Positions 33,758 through 41,238 of a DNA stretch of 64,000 nt are shown here, one piece after another. Source of the stretch: JACCTH01 sp035253825 (GTDB lineage: Bacteria; Actinomycetota; Acidimicrobiia; Spongiisociales; ZC4RG35); NCBI GenBank assembly GCA_035253825.1, contig DATFBM010000041.1:62001-126000 (forward strand), read 5' to 3'. Every line of letters begins with the position of its first letter. Within the stretch, counting starts at the first letter, position 1. The notes under the pieces are model-generated. The model had not been told where the DNA came from. It searched no databases and saw only the letters and a program-made list of their open reading frames with translations. A program made the position numbers and the translations under genes.

Positions 33758-34531
33758 ATGCGTGGTCCCCGTTCCCTCGCCTACTCGATCTACGAGAGGC
33801 GCCTTCTTCGAAGCCTTGACCGCAATCGGCTTCCCCACCACATCGGCATCATCCTCGACGGCCACCGCCGGTATGCCCGGGAGTCGGGCCTCGCTTCCTA
33901 TGTCGACAGCTATCGAGCCGGAATGGCTCGCTTCGAGGAGTTCCTGAGCTGGTCGCATGAACTCGACGTCCCCGTCATCACCGCCTGGGTGCTCTCGCGG
34001 GAAAACCTCGAACGCTCCGAGGCCGAGCTCGCCCCCTACTTCGATGTCCTCACCGAGTTGTTCGGCCGGCTTCCGGAGAAGGCATCACAACGTCGACAGC
34101 GGATACGCTTCATCGGGAGCCTCGACCTGCTCCCAGGCGATCTCGTCGGCGCCGCCAAGTCAGCCGAGGCGGCCAGCCCTGACGGCGACTACCTGCTCAA
34201 CATCGCCATGGGCTATGGCGGACGACAGGAGATCGTCGATGCAGCCAAGGATCTCGTCACCAGGCTGGCGGCCGAAGGAGTCAAGGCCGAGGACATGGCG
34301 GCTCATCTCGATGCGCCCTCGCTGGCCCGTCACATGTACTCCGCAGATGTGCCCGATCCCGATCTCCTCATTCGCACCAGCGGTGAATCGCGGCTTTCGG
34401 GCTTCCTCCTTTGGCAATCCGCCTACGCCGAATTCGTCTTCGTAGATGTCTATTGGCCGGCGTTTCGCCGAGTCGACTTCTTGCGGGCGTTGCGGGACTT
34501 CACTCGCCGCAACCGGCGCTTCGGGCGCTAG
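33758..34531 (+). CDS. cis-Prenyl diphosphate synthase (UppS family)
   Basis: 257 residues. HIGIILDGHRRYAR (usual MDGNGRWA with changes), WVLSRENLERSEAEL, NIAMGYGGRQEIVDAA and LIRTSGESRLSGFLLWQSAYAEF are the conserved blocks. Makes Z-prenyl diphosphates, precursors of the undecaprenyl/decaprenyl lipid carrier. Actinobacteria often carry two such enzymes, so this could be the short-chain or the long-chain one. Stop-to-stop with the phosphatase gene, with no gap. Confidence 0.9.
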   Translation: MRGPRSLAYSIYERRLLRSLDRNRLPHHIGIILDGHRRYARESGLASYVDSYRAGMARFEEFLSWSHELDVPVITAWVLSRENLERSEAELAPYFDVLTELFGRLPEKASQRRQRIRFIGSLDLLPGDLVGAAKSAEAASPDGDYLLNIAMGYGGRQEIVDAAKDLVTRLAAEGVKAEDMAAHLDAPSLARHMYSADVPDPDLLIRTSGESRLSGFLLWQSAYAEFVFVDVYWPAFRRVDFLRALRDFTRRNRRFGR

Positions 34532-35215
34532 CTATTTCGTCACCATCTCGGGTTCGAGATGGGTCGTGTCGGCAAACGCCCGCAACGAGAAGGCATGGGC
34601 ATGGGCGATCGGAAGTGTCACGATGCGGGCGACGCCGGTGTGGGGGAGCTCAAAGCGGTCCCACTCCCAGGGGGTAGGGGCCATCCCCAAAAGATGACCC
34701 AGCACCACTGCGTTGGTTCCTCCGTGGGCGACGAGCACGATGCGATATTCGTCTCCCTCGATGGTCCAGAGTCGGGGGTCGGTACCAGCTTCTTTGAGGC
34801 CGATCTCCGCCAGGCTGGATTCGAGGCCGCCGACGACCCGCTGATGAAAGTCTCGAAAATCCTCTCCGCCCGGCATGCCTTCCCAAAGTTCCTTTATCGG
34901 TCGGAGGTTGGCGTCGACCCAGGCGGTGCGGATGTCATCGATCGGCATTCCCTCCCAGTCGTCGGGGTTGCGGATCTCGTGTGCCCAGTCGAGGGTTTTG
35001 ATCTCGGTCCCCAGGGCAGCCGCCAGTGGACTCGCCGTTTCCTGAGAGCGTTTCATCGGCGAAGCCCAGATCTCGTCGACGTAACCCCAGGCCTCGACAC
35101 GAGCCGCCAACCGCTGCGCCTGCTGGTGGCCGAGATCGGAAAGGTTGGGATCGTTGCGGGCGAAGGTGTCGGGTGCCCAGTCAGGGAGGCCGTGACGGAC
35201 CAGGATCAGTTCCAC
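34532..35215 (-). CDS. Histidine phosphatase (phosphoglycerate mutase-like)
   Basis: 227 residues. Catalytic LILVRHGLPDW at the N-terminus, ASPMKRSQETASPLA near 55, and LVAHGGTNAVVLGHLLG near 170. The GTG at 35215 gives the exact family start; the frame continues upstream through a repeat element and should not be read as protein. No ribosome site. Substrate unknown. Confidence 0.88.
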   Translation of the reverse strand: MELILVRHGLPDWAPDTFARNDPNLSDLGHQQAQRLAARVEAWGYVDEIWASPMKRSQETASPLAAALGTEIKTLDWAHEIRNPDDWEGMPIDDIRTAWVDANLRPIKELWEGMPGGEDFRDFHQRVVGGLESSLAEIGLKEAGTDPRLWTIEGDEYRIVLVAHGGTNAVVLGHLLGMAPTPWEWDRFELPHTGVARIVTLPIAHAHAFSLRAFADTTHLEPEMVTK

Positions 35216-35301
35216 ACACAGAAGATAGAAGACGAAAGACACGAGACTCCAGACATCAGATGTCAGATATGAGACTTCAGAGGATCTCTGACGTCTGACA
35301 G
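35213..35301. repeat. CAGAC/CAGAT-unit repeat element, copy 3
   Basis: Runs of AGAAGA, GAAAGAC and GAGAC, then CAGACAT, CAGATGT, CAGATAT and GAGACTT, then TCAGAG-GAT-CTCTGA and GTCTGACAG. It begins at the phosphatase start codon, so it forms its promoter or leader. Similar to copy 4 at 53046-53100. Confidence 0.65.
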
Positions 35302-35480
35302 CCCGCCGGAACCCCCGCCCCTCCGTCGCCTTCGGCGACACCTCCCCACACTCGCTTCGCTCGCTCGGTGAGGAAACATGCAATTCGGGCTTCTCCCCGT
35401 GAGGGGGGAGTACCGCCGCAGGCGGGGAGAGGGGACAACGCGGCATAAAGGAGTGGCCGCCCGGTAGAGGGCGGCCACTA
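35302..35480. repeat. REP-like GC-rich multi-hairpin element
   Basis: No gene lies between 35216 and 35564. After repeat copy 3 comes a chain of short GC hairpins: GTCGCC-TTC-GGCGAC (35325-35339), a TTCGCTCGCTC segment, CTCCCCGTGAGGGGGGAG (near 35393-35410), CCGCCGCAGGCGG (near 35413-35425) and the 11-bp stem AGTGGCCGCCC/GGGCGGCCACT (35452-35479). It resembles intergenic REP/MITE-like sequences of high-GC bacteria (recalled resemblance, not searched). Confidence 0.6.
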
Positions 35481-35564
35481 CTGTCAGCGTCGACCACAGC
35501 GGGAGGAGAAACCGACTGTGCGTCGACCTATTACATCGACCGGCGACGCCGAAAAGTTGAGTGC

Positions 35565-36134
35565 ATGAACCAGGCGGAGGATCGAGACGGGGTATCCCGC
35601 CAGGCCTTGATCGATCACTTGCGAACCCACTCGCTTCGCACCGACGGGCCTTTCACTCTCCGTTCGGGCGCCGTTTCCTCCTGGTATCTGGATGCTCGCC
35701 GCACCACCTACGACGGGCACGGAGCCATCCTGGCGGGGACGGCCATCCTCGAGCGGCTCGAAGGCGGGGTCAGGGCCATTGGAGGGATGACGATGGGAGC
35801 CGATCCCCTCGCCGTGGCCACCGCCCTGCTCGCCGCCCAGGAGGGACGGGAGTTGCGCGCCTTCTCGGTCCGCAAAGAGGCGAAGGATCACGGAACCGGA
35901 GGGCGTCTGGTGGGCCCGATCAGGGCCGGTGATCTCGTGGCCGTCTGCGACGACACTGTCACCACGGGTGGAGCCATCTTCGAAACCCTCGATGTCCTCG
36001 CCGAAGCGGGCATCGATGCCCGACAGGTCGTGGTGCTGGTCGACCGCTCGGGAGGTTCGCTCGAACAAGCCTGCCGGGAACGTAACCTTTCATACGCGGC
36101 CATTCTTCGGCCCGGAGATCTTGGAGTCGAATGA
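35565..36134 (+). CDS. pyrE: Orotate phosphoribosyltransferase
   Basis: 189 residues. FTLRSGAVSSWYLDARR, FSVRKEAKDHGTGG and the PRPP-binding loop VAVCDDTVTTGGAIFETLDVL near 125 are diagnostic. Converts orotate to OMP in UMP synthesis. Stop overlaps the next gene by ATGA. Confidence 0.94.
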   Translation: MNQAEDRDGVSRQALIDHLRTHSLRTDGPFTLRSGAVSSWYLDARRTTYDGHGAILAGTAILERLEGGVRAIGGMTMGADPLAVATALLAAQEGRELRAFSVRKEAKDHGTGGRLVGPIRAGDLVAVCDDTVTTGGAIFETLDVLAEAGIDARQVVVLVDRSGGSLEQACRERNLSYAAILRPGDLGVE

Positions 36135-36712
36135 CCGAGCAAGCCAGCCAAGTTGAGGTGCGACGATCCGGTCTGAAAATGTGGCTGCTGTCGCTGGCCG
36201 GCGTCCCGTTGTTGGTTCTCGGCGTCGATGTGCTGCGCAATCGCCGCATCATCTCCTTCTTCCAGAATCTGATCTGGCCCAACGGCAACCCTGAAGTCCT
36301 CGAGCCGCGTGACTACATCTGGGCCGTGGCTCTCGTGATCGTCGGCCTCCTGATCGCGGTCTTCGGGGTAGCGGAACTCATCAATCCCCGCCCGGTACTG
36401 GCTGCATCGGAGGACGGCCTCCGCCTCCGGATCGGCAGTCCCTTCTCATCGCTTGCGTTCATCCCCTGGAACGAGGTGGTCGATGTTGGGGCAGAGCAAC
36501 TCGACGACGAGGGCGACCCGGTGTCGGTCTTCGTTCTCACCGTGTCCAATCGGGAGCGATTGCCTGCTCACCCTTGGGGAGCGCGATGGCTCGACGACAA
36601 GACCCTGGCGGTTCTCGCCTCAGATTGGGAGACACCTCCCGGTCGGGTGGCCGAGCGAGTGGCAGCGGCATCGCTGCAAGCGGCGCGCTACGGCCACCCG
36701 GTAACGACATGA
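36131..36712 (+). CDS. Unknown two-helix membrane protein
   Basis: 193 residues. Two hydrophobic segments (about 17-35 MWLLSLAGVPLLVLGVDVL and 66-85 VALVIVGLLIAVFGVAEL) flank a short loop; the rest (VLAASEDGLRLRIGSPF, IPWNEVVDVGAEQL, FVLTVSNRERLP) looks like a small PH-like beta domain on the cytoplasmic side. Overlaps pyrE and the endonuclease-like gene by 4 bases each, so co-translated with them. No function known to me. Confidence 0.75.
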   Translation: MTEQASQVEVRRSGLKMWLLSLAGVPLLVLGVDVLRNRRIISFFQNLIWPNGNPEVLEPRDYIWAVALVIVGLLIAVFGVAELINPRPVLAASEDGLRLRIGSPFSSLAFIPWNEVVDVGAEQLDDEGDPVSVFVLTVSNRERLPAHPWGARWLDDKTLAVLASDWETPPGRVAERVAAASLQAARYGHPVTT

Positions 36713-37497
36713 GCAATCGGCTCCTGGTGGGAGCTCATGTCGATCGCCGGGATCCGCTGGATGAGGCGCGATCTCGCGACGCCGACATCGTTCAAATCTT
36801 CTTGAGCGATCCGCAAAGCTGGAAAAGGCCCGACCCGCATCCCCGTGCGGAAGAGCTTCGCCGCCAGACCCTGTCGCTCTACGTCCATGCTCCCTACCCG
36901 ATCAATGTCGTGGCCGAGGCCTCTCGCATCAGGATTCCCTCACGCCGGATATTGAGTGAGACATGTGAAGCCGCGGTGGAGGTCGGCGCCGTCGCAGTCG
37001 TCGTGCATGGAGGTCACGTCTCGGGCGAGGGGCAGTTGTCGGACGCATATTCCCGATGGCGAAAGGCGCTGCTGGAACTGGACACGGAAATCCCCGTGCT
37101 CATCGAGAACACGGCCGGTGGAGACAATGCCGTTTGTAGGCGCGTCGAATCGATTGCTCGCTTATGGGAAGTGATCGGCGACCTCGGCCCTGGCTTCGTC
37201 CTCGACACTTGCCACGCCTGGGCGGGGGGCGAGCCCGGCACCGAACTCGTGGGCAGGGTGCTCGAAGGCACCGGCCGCATCGACCTCGTTCATTGCAACG
37301 ACTCCCGCGATCCCTTCGATTCTCGTCGTGATCGTCACGCCAACCTCGGGCACGGGAAGATGCCAACGGACCTCTTGGCCGAAGTAGTCGCCCTGGCCGG
37401 CGCCCCGGTGATCGTGGAGACCCCGGGTGACGCAGTCGAGCACCGCGCCGACATGGCCTTCGTCCGCCGGGCGGCCAATCGGGCCCCGGCGGCTTGA
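36709..37497 (+). CDS. nfo: Endonuclease-IV-like TIM-barrel protein
   Basis: 262 residues. AP-endonuclease-2-type metal-site motifs: VVVHGGHVSGEG (His), IENTAGG (Glu), FVLDTCHAWAGG (Asp, His), DLVHCNDSRDPFDSRRDRHANLGHG (His, Asp, His) and VIVETPGD (Glu). The likely role is cutting abasic sites in DNA. Starts in an ATGA overlap with the preceding gene. Sugar-isomerase relatives share the fold, but the motif set fits endonuclease IV better. Confidence 0.85.
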   Translation: MSNRLLVGAHVDRRDPLDEARSRDADIVQIFLSDPQSWKRPDPHPRAEELRRQTLSLYVHAPYPINVVAEASRIRIPSRRILSETCEAAVEVGAVAVVVHGGHVSGEGQLSDAYSRWRKALLELDTEIPVLIENTAGGDNAVCRRVESIARLWEVIGDLGPGFVLDTCHAWAGGEPGTELVGRVLEGTGRIDLVHCNDSRDPFDSRRDRHANLGHGKMPTDLLAEVVALAGAPVIVETPGDAVEHRADMAFVRRAANRAPAA

Positions 37498-37913
37498 AAC
37501 GCCTCGGCCTGGTCCTCCTGGCCCTGGCGTTGGGTGGCTGCTCGATGGCCCAGACCGGGCCCTGGCTCGACGAAAGCGGCCAGCGCCTGGAAGGGAGTCA
37601 GCTCATCCAGTATCAGGGGTTCAAGGAATGCGGTCACGAAGATGTTCAGTTCATCGTTTTCTTCGGTGACATGTATGCCCGTGACCCCGAAGGAGTGCTG
37701 GGCCCATTGACCAACACAGCTGGAGAGTCGCTTTCGTTCGAAGTCACCACCGAGATCCCGGAGGGAGTGGTGGCCCAAGGTTTCAGCTTCCGGGATCGCG
37801 AGATCTATTTCGATCCGGTCACCCGCGAGGACTACCTCTACATCCATTTCGAGAACGGAAATGTGGAGCGCTGGCCGCGGGCCGAATTCCCCTGCGATCG
37901 CCCCGGCGCCTAA
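37494..37913 (+). CDS. Predicted lipoprotein of unknown function
   Basis: 139 residues. Short signal peptide with lipobox LALGGC (Cys near residue 15), so it is probably lipid-anchored outside the membrane. The mature part has GFKECGHEDVQFIVFFGDMYARD and a C-terminal Cys (FPCDRP). TTG start in a TTGA overlap with the endonuclease gene. No family recognised. Confidence 0.75.
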   Translation: MKRLGLVLLALALGGCSMAQTGPWLDESGQRLEGSQLIQYQGFKECGHEDVQFIVFFGDMYARDPEGVLGPLTNTAGESLSFEVTTEIPEGVVAQGFSFRDREIYFDPVTREDYLYIHFENGNVERWPRAEFPCDRPGA

Positions 37914-38068
37914 GAGCCCTCGGTCCGACTGCATATGAGCCGGCAAGAAGGCACCGGTAAGATGGTTGCTCCACGGGCGACCCCTGACGCGGCGGCCGAG
38001 GGACTTTCCGATCCGATTTAACGCTTGAGTTCCCCCTACCGTTCGAGGAGGGGAGAGAGGAGCGGCTT

Positions 38069-38938
38069 GTGGCCAACGAAGAGACCACTCCCGACGCTGA
38101 GCGCGTCTCCAAAATCACGGCCCCGATGATTCGTGCCCGCAAGGGCGGCCCCCCCATCACGATGGTCACCGCTTATGACTACTCGTCGGCTCGCATTGCC
38201 GACGAAGGCGGCATGGACATGATCTTGGTGGGTGATTCCGTGGCCAACGTCGTCCACGGACATCCCACCACGATCTCCATCGATCTCGACACGATGGTCC
38301 TCCATACTGCCGCAGTCGCCCGCGCCAAACCGCGCCCGCTCTTGATTGGCGACATGCCTTGGCTGACCTATCACCTCTCGGAGGAGGCAACCATCAAGAA
38401 TGCCGGTCGCTTGATACGCGATGGAGGGGCCGAGGCGGTCAAATTGGAAGGGGGGCGCAAGCGATTGCCGATGATCAAAGCGCTCGTCGAGACCGAGATC
38501 CCGGTAATGGGTCATATTGGGCTCACCCCGCAATCGGTCCACGCCATGGGGGGCTATCGGGTGCAGGGCAAAATGGTCGAGGACGCGCGCGATCTCATCA
38601 AGGACAGTCAGGCTCTCGACCAAGCCGGAATCTTCGCTCTGGTGCTGGAGGGGATACCAAGTGCGGTGGCCGACATCATCACCAAGGAGATCTCTGTCCC
38701 CACAATCGGCATCGGCGCCGGTCCGGGGACCGATGGGCAGGTGCTTGTTTTCCACGACGTCCTTGGGCTCTCTTACGGTCGCAGCCCCAAGTTCGTGCGT
38801 CGCTTCGCCGACCTCCACGTCGCAGCCGTAGCCGGGATCGACGCCTTCCGGCGGGCAGTGGAGAACGGAAGCTTCCCCAACGAGGACGAGAGCTACCACC
38901 TCTCCGACGAAGTCGCCCAAGCCTTGCGCGATCTATGA
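38069..38938 (+). CDS. panB: 3-Methyl-2-oxobutanoate hydroxymethyltransferase
   Basis: 289 residues. PPITMVTAYDYSSARIADEGG, DMILVGDSVANVVHGH, AEAVKLEGG, GHIGLTPQSVHAMGGYRVQG, and GIGAGPGTDGQVLVFHD are the complete set of PanB motifs, with the metal-binding Asp pair. First committed step to pantothenate and CoA. GTG start with AGGAG at 6 bases. Overlaps the DUF192 gene by ATGA. Confidence 0.95.
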   Translation: MANEETTPDAERVSKITAPMIRARKGGPPITMVTAYDYSSARIADEGGMDMILVGDSVANVVHGHPTTISIDLDTMVLHTAAVARAKPRPLLIGDMPWLTYHLSEEATIKNAGRLIRDGGAEAVKLEGGRKRLPMIKALVETEIPVMGHIGLTPQSVHAMGGYRVQGKMVEDARDLIKDSQALDQAGIFALVLEGIPSAVADIITKEISVPTIGIGAGPGTDGQVLVFHDVLGLSYGRSPKFVRRFADLHVAAVAGIDAFRRAVENGSFPNEDESYHLSDEVAQALRDL

Positions 38939-39501
38939 CGACCCGGGGCCGGAACCGTTGTCCAGCAACGGTTCCGGCCCGCAGAGTCGCTCGATATCTA
39001 GCTTTGGCAGTAGTTGTCGTCGCCTGCTCCTCGGCGCCGGCGACTGAAGGGGCGAATGCCACCACGACTGCTACCTCGTCAGTACCCCCGACGTCGGATC
39101 GTCCGATCCCGACGACGACCTTTGCTCGGGGCGATCTCACCGATTGGGAATCGACTGAAGTTCTCATTGGCGACCTCTCCCTCCTCGTCGCCCTTGCCGA
39201 CGAGGAAACGGAGCGCCAGCAGGGCCTGACCGGGGTCAGCGACTTGGGCGACTTCGACGGAATGCTGTTTTCCTGGGAAGAGGAGACAACGACGGGCTTT
39301 TGGATGAAGGACACCCCTATTGCCCTCGATCTGTTCTTTTTCAACGGCGAAGGAGAGCTGATAGATCAGACGTCGCTCGAACCCTGCTCAGCTGAGCCGT
39401 GCCCGGTTTTCGTCGCCGACGGGCTCTTTCGCTGGGTCCTCGAGGCCCCGGCGGGAAGCATCGAGTCGGTGGGTAGACTCTCGCTCTCAGAGGCAGGCTG
39501 A
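38935..39501 (+). CDS. DUF192-family lipoprotein
   Basis: 188 residues. N-terminal basic and hydrophobic stretch ending in a VVAC lipobox, a Thr/Ser/Pro-rich spacer, and a DUF192 domain (VALADEETERQQGLTGVSDL, GMLFSWEEETTTGFWMKDTPIALDLFFFN). DUF192 proteins are secreted small beta domains of unknown role. ATGA overlap with panB; the longer open frame upstream overlaps panB and is discarded. Confidence 0.85.
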   Translation: MTTRGRNRCPATVPARRVARYLALAVVVVACSSAPATEGANATTTATSSVPPTSDRPIPTTTFARGDLTDWESTEVLIGDLSLLVALADEETERQQGLTGVSDLGDFDGMLFSWEEETTTGFWMKDTPIALDLFFFNGEGELIDQTSLEPCSAEPCPVFVADGLFRWVLEAPAGSIESVGRLSLSEAG

Positions 39502-39583
39502 CTGCTTCACACACCCTGCTCCGCCAACTCCCGTATAGGCAGATCGGAGCCTTCCGCAAGCCGGATGTCCACAGGAGGAAAAT

Positions 39584-39880
39584 ATGCGCACCTACGAGGT
39601 GATGACTATCCATCGCCCCGATTTGGGTGAGGATGACGTTGAGAGCCGGGTAGACGGCATCGCCACCTTCCTCACCGAGCGGGGGGCCACGGTCAGTGGC
39701 CGAGACCTTTGGGGCAAACGACGGTTTGCCTACGAAATCGACCACCTTCACGACGGTTACTACTCGGTTCTGACTTTCCAGGCCGAGCCGCCGGCGATCA
39801 ACGATCTCCATCGAATGCTCTCGCTCCAAGACGAAGTGATCCGGCACAAGATCATCCAGCCGGCCGGGGTCAAGCAGTGA
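39584..39880 (+). CDS. rpsF: 30S ribosomal protein bS6
   Basis: 98 residues: MRTYEVMTIHRPDLGEDDVE start, RDLWGKRRFAYEIDHLHDGYYSVLTF core. First gene of rpsF-ssb-rpsR-rplI. Strong AGGAGG 5 bases before ATG. Confidence 0.96.
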   Translation: MRTYEVMTIHRPDLGEDDVESRVDGIATFLTERGATVSGRDLWGKRRFAYEIDHLHDGYYSVLTFQAEPPAINDLHRMLSLQDEVIRHKIIQPAGVKQ

Positions 39881-39902
39881 ACGAGGGCCTTGATTTGTCC
39901 CT

Positions 39903-39921
39903 CCCGACCTCCATAGTCGGG
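39903..39921 (+). other. Hairpin between rpsF and ssb
   Basis: Stem CCCGAC/GTCGGG with a 7-base loop, no T-run. It lies between rpsF and the ssb ribosome site AAGGAGG. It could be an attenuator, RNase processing site or part of an S6:S18 binding structure. Confidence 0.4.
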
Positions 39922-39944
39922 TTATCGATCCAAGGAGGAATTCG

Positions 39945-40391
39945 ATGTCGCTGAACAACGTTGTCCTGGTGGGGAATCTGGTGGAGGACCCCGAGATGCG
40001 GTTCACGCCCTCGGGGGTGCCGATGGTCAAGATCCGCCTGGCCGTCAATCGTCGCTGGCGAGATCAAAACAACGAATGGCAGGAGGAGACCAGCTTCTTT
40101 GGGGGCACCGTCTGGCGCGAGCACGCCGAGAACGTCTCCGAGTCGCTCCAGAAAGGCGCTCGGGTGATAGTCACCGGTCGTCTCGAGCAGCGCTCGTGGG
40201 AGACCGAGCAGGGCGAGAAGCGGTCGGTAGTCGAGCTGCAGATCGACGAAATCGGTCCCAGCCTGCGGTGGGCAACCGCCACCGTCAACAAGACCGCTAA
40301 ATCCGGCGGGGAATTCGCCCCGCAGGGGAGCTCCGTCCCGCCAGGACCTGTCGCCCGTGACGACTACGGCCCCGACGAGGCCCCGTTTTAG
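39945..40391 (+). CDS. ssb: Single-stranded DNA-binding protein
   Basis: 148 residues. OB fold starting MSLNNVVLVGNLVEDPEMRFT with WREHAENVSESLQKGARVIVTGRLEQRSW; a short linker and the acidic tip GPDEAPF in place of the usual DDIPF, which binds partner proteins. Strong ribosome site AAGGAGG. Located between rpsF and rpsR as usual. Confidence 0.95.
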   Translation: MSLNNVVLVGNLVEDPEMRFTPSGVPMVKIRLAVNRRWRDQNNEWQEETSFFGGTVWREHAENVSESLQKGARVIVTGRLEQRSWETEQGEKRSVVELQIDEIGPSLRWATATVNKTAKSGGEFAPQGSSVPPGPVARDDYGPDEAPF

Positions 40392-40415
40392 TTCGGACTT
40401 GAAAGGAAACACGTA

Positions 40416-40688
40416 ATGGCTCGGGCCACGAACCTCGATCGCAAACAAAAGAAGCGCCGGCCGGAAGGTCAGTTCCGGCGGATGAAGAAGAAGATCTGTT
40501 ACTTCTGCCAGGAGAAAGTCGACTACGTCGACTGGAAGGACGTATCGCTCTTGCGCAAGTACCTCTCGGATCGGGCCAAGATCCGCTCCCGTCGGGTCAA
40601 CGGCAATTGCCCTCGCCACCAGCGAGAGGTAGCCGTTGCCATCAAGAACGCCCGGGAGATGGCCTTGCTCGGATATATGGGTCGCTGA
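40416..40688 (+). CDS. rpsR: 30S ribosomal protein bS18 (zinc-type)
   Basis: 90 residues. Contains KICYFCQEKVDYVDWKDVSLLRKY and NGNCPRHQREVAVAIKNARE. CxxC plus Cys and His (CPRH) suggest a zinc-binding C+ form. Actinobacteria can carry C+ and C- paralogues exchanged under zinc limitation; only this one is in the window. Its TGA overlaps the rplI ATG by one base. Confidence 0.94.
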   Translation: MARATNLDRKQKKRRPEGQFRRMKKKICYFCQEKVDYVDWKDVSLLRKYLSDRAKIRSRRVNGNCPRHQREVAVAIKNAREMALLGYMGR

Positions 40689-41134
40689 TGAAGCTGGTGC
40701 TCAACGCCGATGTCAGCACGCTGGGTGAGCGCGGAGATGTCGTCGAGGTGTCCGACGGCTATGCCCGCAACTACCTCCTTCCGAACAAGCTTGCCACCAA
40801 GGCCACGCCGGCGTCCATTGCCGCCGCGGAGCAGGCGGCCGCGGCCCGGGGAGCGGCCGAAAGAAAACTGCGCCAAGAAGCGGAGGATCTTGCTTCTCAG
40901 CTGGGCGGCACCCGAGTGGTGCTGGCGGCGCAGGCGGGTGATGAAGGCCGTCTTTATGGATCGGTGGGGATCGCCGACGTCGTCGAAGGGATTCGCAAAT
41001 TCACCGGTCTTCAAATCGAGCGAAAGCACGTCGAACTGGCCGAGCCGATCAAAGCAATCGGACTTCACGAGATCACCGTCCGCTTCCATCCCGAGATCGC
41101 GGTACCGGTGACCATCGACGTCATTCCGGCCTGA
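40688..41134 (+). CDS. rplI: 50S ribosomal protein bL9
   Basis: 148 residues. MKLVLNADVSTLGERGDVVEVSDGYARNYLLPN is the bL9 N-domain signature; a long central helix and the C-domain (GRLYGSVGIADVVEGI) follow. Normal length. ATG 40688 overlaps the rpsR stop. Confidence 0.96.
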   Translation: MKLVLNADVSTLGERGDVVEVSDGYARNYLLPNKLATKATPASIAAAEQAAAARGAAERKLRQEAEDLASQLGGTRVVLAAQAGDEGRLYGSVGIADVVEGIRKFTGLQIERKHVELAEPIKAIGLHEITVRFHPEIAVPVTIDVIPA

Positions 41135-41238
41135 ATCGGTGGATATCTCCGTGGAAAGGTATGTGGATTTGCGAGAGCGGTAAATCTCGCTCTTGAAGTA
41201 GCGATTTCTGTCACAGTCGCCTGCCAGATTGCGAGGCG

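Noticed and set aside
35216..35497. Upstream extension of the phosphatase gene through the repeats
   Set aside because: Low-complexity translation of repeat DNA; the catalytic RHG motif is expected within 10 residues of the start.
38359..38934. Upstream extension of the DUF192 gene inside panB
   Set aside because: panB is certain in the other frame; the lipoprotein signal begins at ATG 38935.
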